Shown here piece after piece: positions 1-7,321 of a DNA stretch of 39,690 nucleotides. Every line of letters starts with the position of its first letter. Within the stretch, counting starts at the first letter, position 1. Origin of the DNA: Candidatus Woesearchaeota archaeon. Lineage in GTDB: Archaea; Nanobdellota; Nanobdellia; SCGC-AAA011-G17; JACQNH01. The notes below the pieces were generated by a model, which was not told the DNA's origin, did no database searches, and saw only the letters and a list, made by a program, of their open reading frames with translations. A program made the position numbers and the translations under genes. Where the stretch lies: positions 1-39,690 of the forward strand of contig JACQNH010000005.1 in NCBI GenBank assembly GCA_016203175.1, given 5' to 3'.

Positions 1-25
1 GCTCACGCTAAGTGTGCTTTACAGT

Positions 26-52
26 AGCGTAGCATCAACGCTACGCTTTTTT
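26..52 (+). terminator. GC-rich hairpin followed by a T-tract
   Basis: A perfect 8-bp inverted repeat (AGCGTAGC at 26-33, GCTACGCT at 40-47) with a 6-nt loop runs directly into T6 and then more T-rich sequence to about 60. The stem is GC-rich against a very AT-rich background. It looks like an intrinsic-type terminator or the 3' end of a structured RNA whose body lies before the window. Archaeal termination needs mainly the T-tract, so the role of the stem is inferred. Confidence 0.5.
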
Positions 53-72
53 ATTATTTTTTGAGTAAAAAT

Positions 73-112
73 AGATTTCGTTTGGCCCCTAGTCAAAGAC
101 TAGTGGAAATCT
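73..112. repeat. Two-part inverted repeat / stem-loop
   Basis: An outer pair (AGATTTC at 73-79, GAAATCT at 106-112) encloses an inner perfect pair (CTAGTC at 89-94, GACTAG at 98-103) with a 3-nt loop. It lies between the hairpin at 26-52 and the desaturase reading frame. It could be a second RNA hairpin or a DNA scar at a rearrangement edge. The rest of 1-173 holds no gene that I can see. Confidence 0.35.
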
Positions 113-173
113 TTGGATTATATTAGGGTTTTTAATCTTCGTCCAGAAAGGGAGTTTATACAAGATTATCGGT

Positions 174-953
174 ATGTTAATTTTATCTTATTTTTACTAT
201 GGAATTGCAATTACAGGAACTCATGAAACAAGACATAATACATTTGTTAAATCAAGATCATTAAATAAAATTTTAGCTTACTTTTTCTCAGATTTTTGGG
301 GGGGTCAAAGTAATGAATGGTGGTATCACAGACACGTAAAAGTACATCATATTCACACAAATATTACAGAAAAAGAAGAAGCAGTTTTCTATTACCCATG
401 GATAAATAAATACGTATATTTTTTTATTCTTCCTTATTTAGTAATGTTTTGGCTATTAATCCATAGCATTTATTTTTTATGGGGAGAGTGGAAAAAATTA
501 TTTTTATTTTTAATGATAAATTTAACAGGCTGGATTTTTCATGTTTATCTTTTTAGCCTAATACTACCATTACAATACGCATTTATTTCAGTTTTCATAA
601 TGCGTAGTTTGTTTGCACCATTATTTATGCAATTAGCAGTCTTTAATCATATTGGACTAGAAGATCCAAAAACAAGACTCCCTTGGTTATCACATCAAAC
701 AAAAACAACTAGGAATTTAAAAAAGCACTGGTTCTTAAATGGAATAGGGGGGAATGCATTTGTTGAGTGTCACATAGAACATCATTTATTCCCTAGTATC
801 TCAAATAGATTACTTTCAAAAATAAAACCACTAATAATTAAACAACTTAAAAAAGAAGGTTATAAGTACATAGAAGAAAGCTACTGGGATGTTTTAACTA
901 AGTGTTTAAAATACTATGATGAAATATTCAAGAATACAAATATAGCTATCTAA
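174..953 (+). CDS. Membrane fatty-acid desaturase-like protein, N-terminally short
   Basis: All three histidine boxes of the membrane di-iron desaturase family are present: HETRH (residues 17-21), HRHVKVHH (about 53-60) and HIEHH (about 200-204, followed by LFP). Hydrophobic segments at about 80-105 and 110-150 fit the family fold. The family inserts double bonds into acyl chains in the membrane. Family members are usually 300-380 aa with one or two membrane helices before the first box; here the only usable start leaves 16 residues. The frame stays open back to 93 without ATG, GTG or TTG, and that stretch reads as hydrophobic protein, suggesting 5' truncation. No good TATA box or ribosome site precedes the ATG. 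An archaeal acyl desaturase suggests lateral transfer. It may be a pseudogene. Confidence 0.75.
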   Translation: MLILSYFYYGIAITGTHETRHNTFVKSRSLNKILAYFFSDFWGGQSNEWWYHRHVKVHHIHTNITEKEEAVFYYPWINKYVYFFILPYLVMFWLLIHSIYFLWGEWKKLFLFLMINLTGWIFHVYLFSLILPLQYAFISVFIMRSLFAPLFMQLAVFNHIGLEDPKTRLPWLSHQTKTTRNLKKHWFLNGIGGNAFVECHIEHHLFPSISNRLLSKIKPLIIKQLKKEGYKYIEESYWDVLTKCLKYYDEIFKNTNIAI

Positions 954-994
954 AAAATAACAATATTTTTAAACTTCATATAACCAATAAAACT

Positions 995-1120
995 ATGCTT
1001 TTAGAAGAAAATATAGATTTTGAAGAAGATTTTGAAAACGATTTAGAACCTAATGAAATTATACACCAAAAAATCAAATTAAAATCTAAAAAACAAAAAT
1101 TCCCAGCAGTAGCATCTTAA
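995..1120 (+). CDS. 41-aa acidic/basic mini-protein
   Basis: Starts at an ATG about 25 bp downstream of an AT-rich promoter-like stretch (TTTTTAAAC near 967). The protein begins with an acidic half (repeated Glu/Asp/Phe) and ends with a Lys-rich half finishing in PAVAS. The stop codon is one base before the ATG of the M50 protease, so the two are probably translated from one message. I recognise no family. The close coupling suggests a partner or regulator of the protease, which is inference only. Confidence 0.45.
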   Translation: MLLEENIDFEEDFENDLEPNEIIHQKIKLKSKKQKFPAVAS

Positions 1121-1121
1121 A

Positions 1122-1661
1122 ATGGCAATAATAACCATAAAAGAAATTATTGATTTAATAATTATGACTGTAGCTTTAGGTTATATATTCTCAGGCTTCA
1201 TTCCACAACCAAGAACATTGTATAAAGTTATAAGCCCAACATTTAACCTACAAACATTCAAATATTCCTGTTTAATTGCAGCACCAGCAGTTGTATTGCA
1301 CGAATTAGCACATAAATTTGTAGCTTTAGCCTTTGGAATACCCGCAACATTCAAAATGTTTCCCTTCGGTTTAGTATTAGGAATAATCTTAAAATTAATA
1401 AATTCACCATTTTTAATCATAGCACCTGGTTACGTCCAGCTTCCAGCATTACAAACACCAATAACAAGATTAATAGCTTTAGCAGGACCATTAACAAATT
1501 TATTGATATTTTTAATTGCTTTAATAGTTCTAAAAAAAGTAAAACTTTCAAATAAATATTTTCTTTTATGGAATTTAACAAAACAAATTAATTTAATATT
1601 ATTTATATTTAATCTTTTACCAATTCCACCATTAGATGGTTCAAAAGTATTTTTTGGTTAA
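1122..1661 (+). CDS. Site-2-protease-like M50 membrane metallopeptidase, C-terminally short
   Basis: Contains the zinc motif HELAH (residues 60-64) inside a membrane helix, and the second M50 motif near the C terminus, LLPIPPLDG, whose Asp172 should be the third zinc ligand. Four or so hydrophobic segments span the protein. Site-2 proteases cut substrates within the membrane, often in regulated proteolysis. The chain stops six residues after the Asp motif, where relatives usually continue with another helix of about 30-50 residues. The stop lies one base from the convergent TFE stop, so the end may have been lost by deletion. Both catalytic motifs are intact, so it could still be active. Confidence 0.8.
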   Translation: MAIITIKEIIDLIIMTVALGYIFSGFIPQPRTLYKVISPTFNLQTFKYSCLIAAPAVVLHELAHKFVALAFGIPATFKMFPFGLVLGIILKLINSPFLIIAPGYVQLPALQTPITRLIALAGPLTNLLIFLIALIVLKKVKLSNKYFLLWNLTKQINLILFIFNLLPIPPLDGSKVFFG

Positions 1662-1662
1662 T

Positions 1663-2301
1663 TCACCTTTTATTTTTCTTACCTTTGAAAATTCTTTTAA
1701 TGAACTTTCTTATTTTCTTCTTAACTTTTTTAGGAGCTTTCTTCTTAATCTTTTTAACTTTCTTTTCTAATTCTTTCTGAACTTCTAACCTATATTGCGC
1801 TAATTCTGTTTCAATCTTTTTAATTTCTTCTTTAATTTTAATAATTCTAGAAATATTGCTTTCTTGCATCATTAATTTACCACATTCAGGACATTTATAG
1901 CCACACTCTAAAGCATCATCATTACTTATCCTTTCACATTCATCAGGGCAAACAAAATAAGAAACCTTCTCCTCTAATTTTAATTGGTCTTTTAATTCTT
2001 TAAGTTTTTTGACATTAACAGCTTCTTTTAATTTAAAAGCAGCATTTTCGTCAAGATTCCAAAAATAAACATACCAACCCTTTTTTTTATCTTTTCTTCT
2101 TATACTAGTAACTAAAGCTTGGGCACTTAAGCCATATAACATACTTCTAACTTGATTAACAGTCAATTTCAATTTTTCAGCTATCTTAATCTCACTAACA
2201 TTCTTTTTACCTCTAATTAGATTAACAAGAGGAACAGCATCTTTTCTAACAACTTGAGAAATCAACTCATTTAAAACATCATTAGAAAGCTTATTAACCA
2301 T
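1663..2301 (-). CDS. tfe: Transcription initiation factor E alpha subunit (TFE)
   Basis: TFE helps the archaeal RNA polymerase open promoters together with TBP and TFB. Residues 1 to about 95 form the winged-helix domain. A zinc ribbon follows with Cys118, Cys122, Cys137 and Cys140 (CPDEC, then CPEC). After a short helix comes an unusual 40-residue Lys-rich tail ending in GKKNKR; TFE proteins are normally about 170 aa against 212 here. I chose the ATG at 2301 over an in-frame TTG at 2310 because the TATA box (reverse strand, about 2320-2331) lies about 25 bp from 2301, giving a leaderless message. Convergent with the M50 gene. Confidence 0.9.
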   Translation of the reverse strand: MVNKLSNDVLNELISQVVRKDAVPLVNLIRGKKNVSEIKIAEKLKLTVNQVRSMLYGLSAQALVTSIRRKDKKKGWYVYFWNLDENAAFKLKEAVNVKKLKELKDQLKLEEKVSYFVCPDECERISNDDALECGYKCPECGKLMMQESNISRIIKIKEEIKKIETELAQYRLEVQKELEKKVKKIKKKAPKKVKKKIRKFIKRIFKGKKNKR

Positions 2302-2382
2302 TAAAAACAAAGATTACAAAAAGTATAAAAACCTTTCCTATTGAGAATCACAAAAATAATTACTGCTAAATGTATAAAAATA

Positions 2383-2390
2383 TTTAAATA
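2383..2390 (+). promoter_or_regulatory. TATA box of the Pro-rich/coiled-coil pair
   Basis: TTTAAATA lies about 27 bp before the ATG at 2413, the normal archaeal TATA-to-start distance, so the transcript is predicted to be leaderless. The neighbouring TATA for divergent TFE lies at about 2320-2331. Confidence 0.6.
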
Positions 2391-2412
2391 AAGCATTAAT
2401 TCTAAAATTTAT

Positions 2413-3054
2413 ATGTTCCAATTTCTCAAAAAAAAAGAAGTAAAGCCGCAATTCCCCGGATTTCCATCCTTAGAACAAAAAGACGGCCCAAAATTTCCAG
2501 AACAAGAGGCTATAGAATTCCCAAAATTTCCAGAACCTAAAGGTACATTTCTAGAAAAGCACGAAGAAATCCCAACCTATAAACCTACATTTCCTACTAC
2601 AGAACTACCAAAAAGAGAAGAACCATTAAAACTGCAATTCCCAGAGCAAAAACCACCAATTACAGCAAAAGAAGAACTAGAAATCCCTATTAGAAAACCT
2701 ACTTTTAGACCCACATTATCCCCCCAAGCATTAAGAATAGAGCGTTATGAAGAACCTCAAAGAGAACCTATAAGGGAATATAAATTTGAACCAACTAGAA
2801 TACCAGAAGTAAAAGAATATCGAGAACCAATAGTCCATAAAGAAGAATCTATTTTTGTTAAAGTTGAAAAATATGAAGAAGCAAGAAATTTATTATCAAA
2901 AGTAACAGAAAAGCTAAATGAAACCCAAAAATTAATCTCAGAACTAGAAAGAATAAAAGATGAAGAAGAATCGCAGTTAAAATCCTACCAAGAATCAGTT
3001 AATTCAATAAAGCAAAAATTAGTAGATATAGATAAGACCTTATTTTCTGAATAA
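2413..3054 (+). CDS. Pro/Glu-rich protein with C-terminal coiled coil
   Basis: Residues 1 to about 135 are low complexity: repeated short blocks of FP, FPE and PTF separated by Lys/Glu, likely disordered. Residues about 150-213 carry heptad-like Leu/Ile spacing typical of a coiled coil. No signal peptide or membrane segment is seen. One base separates it from the next gene, which is also coiled coil, so the two products probably form a complex. I recognise no family. The proline-rich arm resembles a tether or a docking surface for repeated binding, but this is inference. Confidence 0.7.
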   Translation: MFQFLKKKEVKPQFPGFPSLEQKDGPKFPEQEAIEFPKFPEPKGTFLEKHEEIPTYKPTFPTTELPKREEPLKLQFPEQKPPITAKEELEIPIRKPTFRPTLSPQALRIERYEEPQREPIREYKFEPTRIPEVKEYREPIVHKEESIFVKVEKYEEARNLLSKVTEKLNETQKLISELERIKDEEESQLKSYQESVNSIKQKLVDIDKTLFSE

Positions 3055-3055
3055 A

Positions 3056-3409
3056 ATGACCCAACAAACTGTTTTTAAAAAAATCAATTATCCAATTTTA
3101 CTAAGAAAAAAAGTTCTATCTTTAGCTTTAGACGCAGCAGAATTAAACTCTAATATAAAAACTATGATTGTGGATAGAGATTTAAAATTAAATTACCTAA
3201 ACAAAATAAAGTCAAATATAAAAGAAGTAAAAGATTTATTAAAAAAGGTAAAATTATCCTATTTAAGTGAAATAGAGCATCTTTCAATAAAAGAATCAAA
3301 ATTAAAAGACAAAGAGGCATTTAAACCATATAAAAAAGAAATTTCAGCCGAAAATTACGATTTATTGAAAGAAATTAGCGAAATTAAAGAAAAATTGGCC
3401 AAAATCTAG
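3056..3409 (+). CDS. Small coiled-coil protein
   Basis: A 117-aa, Lys- and Leu-rich, apparently all-helical protein; residues about 35-115 have heptad-type hydrophobic spacing and few helix breakers. No Cys, His motif, signal or membrane segment. It begins one base after the stop of the Pro-rich gene and shares its promoter. I recognise no family; a stoichiometric partner of the upstream protein is the most economical reading. Confidence 0.65.
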   Translation: MTQQTVFKKINYPILLRKKVLSLALDAAELNSNIKTMIVDRDLKLNYLNKIKSNIKEVKDLLKKVKLSYLSEIEHLSIKESKLKDKEAFKPYKKEISAENYDLLKEISEIKEKLAKI

Positions 3410-3428
3410 TTCTTTACCTTGTCAAAAA

Positions 3429-3439
3429 GTATTTAAATA
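3429..3439 (+). promoter_or_regulatory. TATA box of alaS
   Basis: TATTTAAATAA, with the ATG of the synthetase 24 bp beyond its end, predicts a start site at or just before the ATG. Confidence 0.6.
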
Positions 3440-3462
3440 AGCGCCATATCACTATGTAAATT

Positions 3463-5943
3463 ATGGAAATTTCAAAACCCTTCTTAATAGAGCGTTTTAA
3501 GCAGCAACCTTCAAAATACTGGAAAGTTAATCTCTTTGAAGAAAAGGGTTTCTCAAGAATAGAATGTAAAAAATGCGGAAAACACTTCTGGACTTTAGAT
3601 CAAAATAAACAAATATGCTCAGATTCCTCATGTTCACAATATAGTTTCTTAAATTCCCCAATAACAAAAAGAAAACTAGATTACGTAGAAATGTGGAAAA
3701 CTTTTGAAAACTTTTTTAAAAAAAATGATCACTCCTCAACTCCAAGATACCCTGTTATAGATAGAGTCAGACCAGATTTATATTTTACCATAGCCTCAAT
3801 TCAAGATTTTCAAAGAATTGACAAGTCAGGAAATATGTTCTTTGTTTATCCCTTTAATCCTTTAATTGTTCCACAAATGTGTTTAAGATTTGGTGATACC
3901 CAATTAGTAGGGGTTTCAGGAAGACATCTAACATCATTCTGTATGTCAGGACAGCATGCTTTCAATTTCAAAAACAAAGGTTATTTTAAAGATGAATGTA
4001 TAAGGTTAAATTTTGAATTTTTAACAAAAGAACTAGGAATTCCAGAAGAAGAATTAATGTATATTGAAGATTTATGGCACATGCCAGATTTTTCAGCCTT
4101 CGGTCCTTCATTAGAAACATTCTCAAAAGGATGTGAATTAGTAAACTCAGTCTTTATGCAATTCCAGGCAACTTATGGAACGAATTTCAAAGAGCTCCCA
4201 ATTAAAGTTATAGACGTTGGTTGGGGGCATGAAAGATTAACATGGTTCTCAAATGGTACCCCAACAATATATGAATCAACATTCGGCCCGATAGCTAATG
4301 AATTAAAGAAAAAAGCAGGAATAAAAGTAAATCCAGATTTATTAGCAGAAATCTCTTCAGCGGTTTCATCCTTGGATTTTGATAAAGAAGGAAGAAATAT
4401 AGAAAAGATTTACAAAAAATTAAATATCTCCGATAAGATACTTTCAACACAATTATATCCACTACAAGCGATATACGCAATCTGTGACCACTTAAGAACA
4501 ATTTTATTTGCAGTAACAGATGGGGGCATTCCATCAAATGTAGGTGGAGGTTATAATCTAAGAGTCTTATTAAGAAGGGTTTTTAGTTTTGAAGATAAAT
4601 ATAAGTTTAATTTTGATTTTATGCACATAATAGAGTCTCATGCAAAATATTTAAAGAGAATATATCCTGAGTTAAAAGAGTCTCTAAAAACAATTCAAAA
4701 AGTTTTAGACGTAGAAAGAGCAAAATACAATGCAACAAAAGAAGCAGCTAAAAGTTTAATTGAAAGAATGATCTCAAGAAAAGAAGGCTTCTCAACAGAA
4801 AAGTTAATCACTTTATACGAATCCCAAGGTATCCAACCAGAATATGTCCAGCAATTTAAAGATATAAAAATTCCTGAAGATTTCTATGAAAAATTAACAG
4901 CCAAGCATGTAAAAGCAGAAAACCCAATTAAAGAACAAAAACAAGAATTTTATTTTAAACTGCAACCAACAAAAGCAGGATATTATGAAACACCTTTAGA
5001 ATTTGAATTTGATGCAAATATTGTAAAAGTTGTAAATAAATACGTAGTTCTAGATAAAACATTATTCTACCCAGGCGGTGGCGGTCAAGAACACGATCTA
5101 GGAAAGATTGGCAATTCAAATGTCTTATCGGTAGAAAAAATTGGCAGCGTAATAATGCACTTAGTTGATACTCCAACATTCCACGAAGGTGCAAAAGTTC
5201 ATTGCATTGTAGACAAGGATAGACGCTTGCAATTAATGCAACATCATACAGCCACACATATAGTTAACGCTTCAGCCCAGCATGTTCTCGGTAATCATGT
5301 AAATCAAGCTGGAACGCATAAATCAGTTGAAAAAGCTCATTTAGACATTACACATTTTCAAAACATTACCCCAGAAGAACTAGTTCAAATAGGAGATTTT
5401 GCAAATACAATTGTAAAAAAAGGAATTAAATTGAGAATCAACACATATACAAGAGAAATTGCTGAAAAAAGATTTGGTTTAAAAATCTATCAGGGCGGCG
5501 CAATAGAAGGTAAAAAAATTAGAATTGTAGAGATCCCAAGAACAGATGTAGAAGCGTGTGCAGGTACTCATTTATCAACAACTAAAGATGTAAAAGCAAT
5601 AAAAATATTAAAAACATCTAAAATTCAAGATGGAATAGTAAGAATAGAATTTGTAGCAGGTAATAAAGCTTTAGAAGAAACTGAAAAAGAAAAAGAATTA
5701 TTAAAAAGATTATCTGAAAAATTAAAAGTCTCAGTTCAAGAAATACCAGAAAGAGCCAAAGAATTATTTGAAAAATGGAAGGAAGTAAAAAAAGGTAAAC
5801 AACTAACACCATTTAAAATAAAAAAATCAACACAAGGTTCAAATAAAGTTCTAATAGATTTAACTGTTTCTTATCTTAAAACGCAACCAGAGCATTTAGA
5901 AAAAACAATAGATAGATTCCTAAAGGATATAGGGTCAGTTTAA
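3463..5943 (+). CDS. alaS: Alanyl-tRNA synthetase, archaeal type, lacking a normal C-Ala domain
   Basis: Charges tRNA-Ala with alanine. An archaeal N-terminal extension carries a Cys cluster (Cys35, Cys38, Cys52, Cys57). The class II aminoacylation core follows, including RYPVIDRVRPDLYFT and the glycine-rich NVGGGYNLR. The editing domain shows HHTATH (His595 and His599) and the matching CAGTH (Cys699, His703), so mischarged Ser/Gly should be cleared. Only about 120 residues follow CAGTH: a helical stretch and a short end, without the glycine-rich C-Ala signature that normally brings archaeal enzymes to about 890-915 aa. C-Ala aids dimerisation and tRNA elbow contact, so this enzyme is probably monomeric or contacts tRNA differently. 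The start follows a good TATA box. Confidence 0.95.
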   Translation: MEISKPFLIERFKQQPSKYWKVNLFEEKGFSRIECKKCGKHFWTLDQNKQICSDSSCSQYSFLNSPITKRKLDYVEMWKTFENFFKKNDHSSTPRYPVIDRVRPDLYFTIASIQDFQRIDKSGNMFFVYPFNPLIVPQMCLRFGDTQLVGVSGRHLTSFCMSGQHAFNFKNKGYFKDECIRLNFEFLTKELGIPEEELMYIEDLWHMPDFSAFGPSLETFSKGCELVNSVFMQFQATYGTNFKELPIKVIDVGWGHERLTWFSNGTPTIYESTFGPIANELKKKAGIKVNPDLLAEISSAVSSLDFDKEGRNIEKIYKKLNISDKILSTQLYPLQAIYAICDHLRTILFAVTDGGIPSNVGGGYNLRVLLRRVFSFEDKYKFNFDFMHIIESHAKYLKRIYPELKESLKTIQKVLDVERAKYNATKEAAKSLIERMISRKEGFSTEKLITLYESQGIQPEYVQQFKDIKIPEDFYEKLTAKHVKAENPIKEQKQEFYFKLQPTKAGYYETPLEFEFDANIVKVVNKYVVLDKTLFYPGGGGQEHDLGKIGNSNVLSVEKIGSVIMHLVDTPTFHEGAKVHCIVDKDRRLQLMQHHTATHIVNASAQHVLGNHVNQAGTHKSVEKAHLDITHFQNITPEELVQIGDFANTIVKKGIKLRINTYTREIAEKRFGLKIYQGGAIEGKKIRIVEIPRTDVEACAGTHLSTTKDVKAIKILKTSKIQDGIVRIEFVAGNKALEETEKEKELLKRLSEKLKVSVQEIPERAKELFEKWKEVKKGKQLTPFKIKKSTQGSNKVLIDLTVSYLKTQPEHLEKTIDRFLKDIGSV

Positions 5944-6028
5944 TCCCTTATATATTTAGTTTTAAATTTGATTCCTCAGATTTTGGATAACTTTAAAAAC
6001 AATTTTTACATTCTTTTATTAGGAGATG

Positions 6029-6049
6029 ATAAGAACGCTAGGTTCTTAT
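6029..6049. repeat. Perfect inverted repeat just before tRNA-Arg
   Basis: ATAAGAAC (6029-6036) and GTTCTTAT (6042-6049) are perfect complements with a 5-nt spacer, ending 3 bp before the tRNA. It may be a leader hairpin or a protein-binding site. Its role is unknown. Confidence 0.4.
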
Positions 6050-6052
6050 TAT

Positions 6053-6139
6053 GGATCCGTAGCTCAGCCTGGATAGAGCACCGGCCTTCTATTTTAAGGA
6101 GAAAGTCGGGGGTCGGGGGTTCAAATCCCCTCGGATCCG
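6053..6139 (+). tRNA. tRNA-Arg (anticodon TCT) with a 12-nt intron
   Basis: Acceptor GGATCCG (6053-6059) pairs perfectly with CGGATCC (6132-6138), discriminator G at 6139, no encoded CCA. D-arm stem GCTC/GAGC; anticodon stem CCGGC (6081-6085)/GTCGG (6105-6109); T-loop TTCAAAT. The anticodon loop is 19 nt; removing 6092-6103 leaves CTTCTAA with anticodon TCT at 6088-6090, which reads AGA. A protein gene begins 8 nt after the 3' end. Confidence 0.93.
6092..6103 (+). other. tRNA-Arg intron with bulge-helix-bulge junction
   Basis: A 12-nt intron at canonical position 37/38. CTTC of the anticodon loop pairs with GGAG (6098-6101) to give a 4-bp helix, flanked by 3-nt bulges TAT and AAA. This is a strict archaeal splicing motif, cut after A6091 and after A6103 by the tRNA endonuclease. 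Confidence 0.85.
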
Positions 6140-6147
6140 CTTTTAAA

Positions 6148-6528
6148 ATGGAAAAGAAACCCGAGGAAATCTTATTGGACTTAAGCGAAACAGAAGAAGC
6201 GAGAATCCAAGCAGCTTTTAAATTAGAAAATAGATTCGATAAAGTAGCTATTGAAGCATTTAAAAAAGCCATTAAAACAGAACCATCCCCAATAGTAAGA
6301 CACGAAATAGCATTTTCAATGGGAGAAACAGGTTCAAAAGAATTAGTTAATCCCTTAATAGAAGCAATGGAAAATGATCCGCATATTTTCGTTAGACATG
6401 AAGCAACCTTAGCGTTAGGAACATTAGGAAAAAAAGAAGCAGTTCCTCATCTTAAAAAAATACTTAAATGTGGTATTCCAGAAATAGAAGAATCTGCTAA
6501 AATCGCTTTACAAAGGATAAATAGTTAA
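6148..6528 (+). CDS. HEAT-repeat protein
   Basis: A 126-aa, all-helical protein with about three HEAT (PBS-lyase-type) repeats: the motifs VRHEIAFSMGETG and VRHEATLALGTLG at about residues 49-62 and 82-95 show the typical spacing of about 30 residues. Such repeats form protein-binding solenoids; a small one like this is probably an adaptor. I place the start at the ATG at 6148. A longer open frame back to 5968 runs through tRNA-Arg and is not credible. There is no room for its own TATA box outside the tRNA, so the message is probably released by tRNA 3' processing. Confidence 0.8.
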   Translation: MEKKPEEILLDLSETEEARIQAAFKLENRFDKVAIEAFKKAIKTEPSPIVRHEIAFSMGETGSKELVNPLIEAMENDPHIFVRHEATLALGTLGKKEAVPHLKKILKCGIPEIEESAKIALQRINS

Positions 6529-6565
6529 TCTTTTTAACTAGAATTCCATCAAAAAATTTATAACT

Positions 6566-6637
6566 GCGCCGTTAGCCAAGCGGTAAGGCAATTGCCTGCA
6601 GAGCAATCATACGGGGGTTCGAATCCCTCACGGCGCT
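6566..6637 (+). tRNA. tRNA-Cys (anticodon GCA)
   Basis: Acceptor GCGCCGT (6566-6572) pairs with ACGGCGC (6630-6636). Discriminator T at 6637, the identity base expected for tRNA-Cys. D-arm GCC/GGC, anticodon stem ATTGC/GCAAT, loop CTGCAGA with anticodon GCA, T-loop TTCGAAT. No intron and no encoded CCA. Confidence 0.95.
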
Positions 6638-6649
6638 TTAATACTAAAA

Positions 6650-7273
6650 ATGCTAAACAAAGAAAAATTAGAAATGGCACAAAAATGTAGTAAATGTGGC
6701 AAACCTCTTCTAAATAAAACACAATTAAACTTAACCTCTTTAGTTTCTTCTTTTAATCTAAAAAAAGAAAATCATGAAATAAAAGACTTAAATTATAAAG
6801 ATAAATCACTAATTGAAATTTATATAGAAAAAAGTGAAATTAATATTATAATTGCCAATGAAGAATTGTGCAATGAATGCAAAAACAAAAAAGAAAATCC
6901 TTTAGAAGAAATTGTTTTAGAAGATAAAAAAGAAAATATTATCAATCCCTATAGACCTCAAATTAGTTATCTCAAAGATCTTTATGAACAAAAACAAATT
7001 TATAGTAAACAAGGTTCAAACATAGATCCTATAAGTGGCGCAACAGTTCATTATGTTTCTCCCTCTCAGTTACCCTCTGGTTATGGATGGAAAGCCTTAG
7101 GAATGTATGATCCTTCAACGCATACAATTTATATTGCAGATAACTTACCATATAACATAGAAAGATTTGTTTATCATCATGAAGTTGGTCATGCATTGGG
7201 TATTAGAAATGAACAACAAGCAGATAACTATGCAGCTTCCAAAGTAGGCTATAATATAAGAAATGCAGCTTAA
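6650..7273 (+). CDS. Zinc-ribbon protein with gluzincin-like metallopeptidase domain
   Basis: Cys13/Cys16 (CSKCG) and Cys74/Cys77 (CNEC) could form one zinc site. The C-terminal domain carries HEVGH (residues 177-181) followed by EQQAD (Glu188, Asp192), the arrangement of minimal gluzincins where a downstream Glu is the third ligand. An active-site water should be polarised by Glu178. No signal peptide is seen, so it may act in the cytoplasm. It starts 12 nt after tRNA-Cys; an alternative ATG at 6674 gives MAQKCSKCG. I do not recognise the exact family, and the peptidase call rests on the motif. Confidence 0.7.
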   Translation: MLNKEKLEMAQKCSKCGKPLLNKTQLNLTSLVSSFNLKKENHEIKDLNYKDKSLIEIYIEKSEINIIIANEELCNECKNKKENPLEEIVLEDKKENIINPYRPQISYLKDLYEQKQIYSKQGSNIDPISGATVHYVSPSQLPSGYGWKALGMYDPSTHTIYIADNLPYNIERFVYHHEVGHALGIRNEQQADNYAASKVGYNIRNAA

Positions 7274-7321
7274 ACATTTTATTTACACAATTAAAAAAAG
7301 AAAAAATAAAACCTAGAAAAA

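Noticed and set aside
5968..6147. N-terminal extension of the HEAT-repeat reading frame
   Set aside because: This stretch contains tRNA-Arg, including its intron, so it cannot be protein. The real start is 6148.
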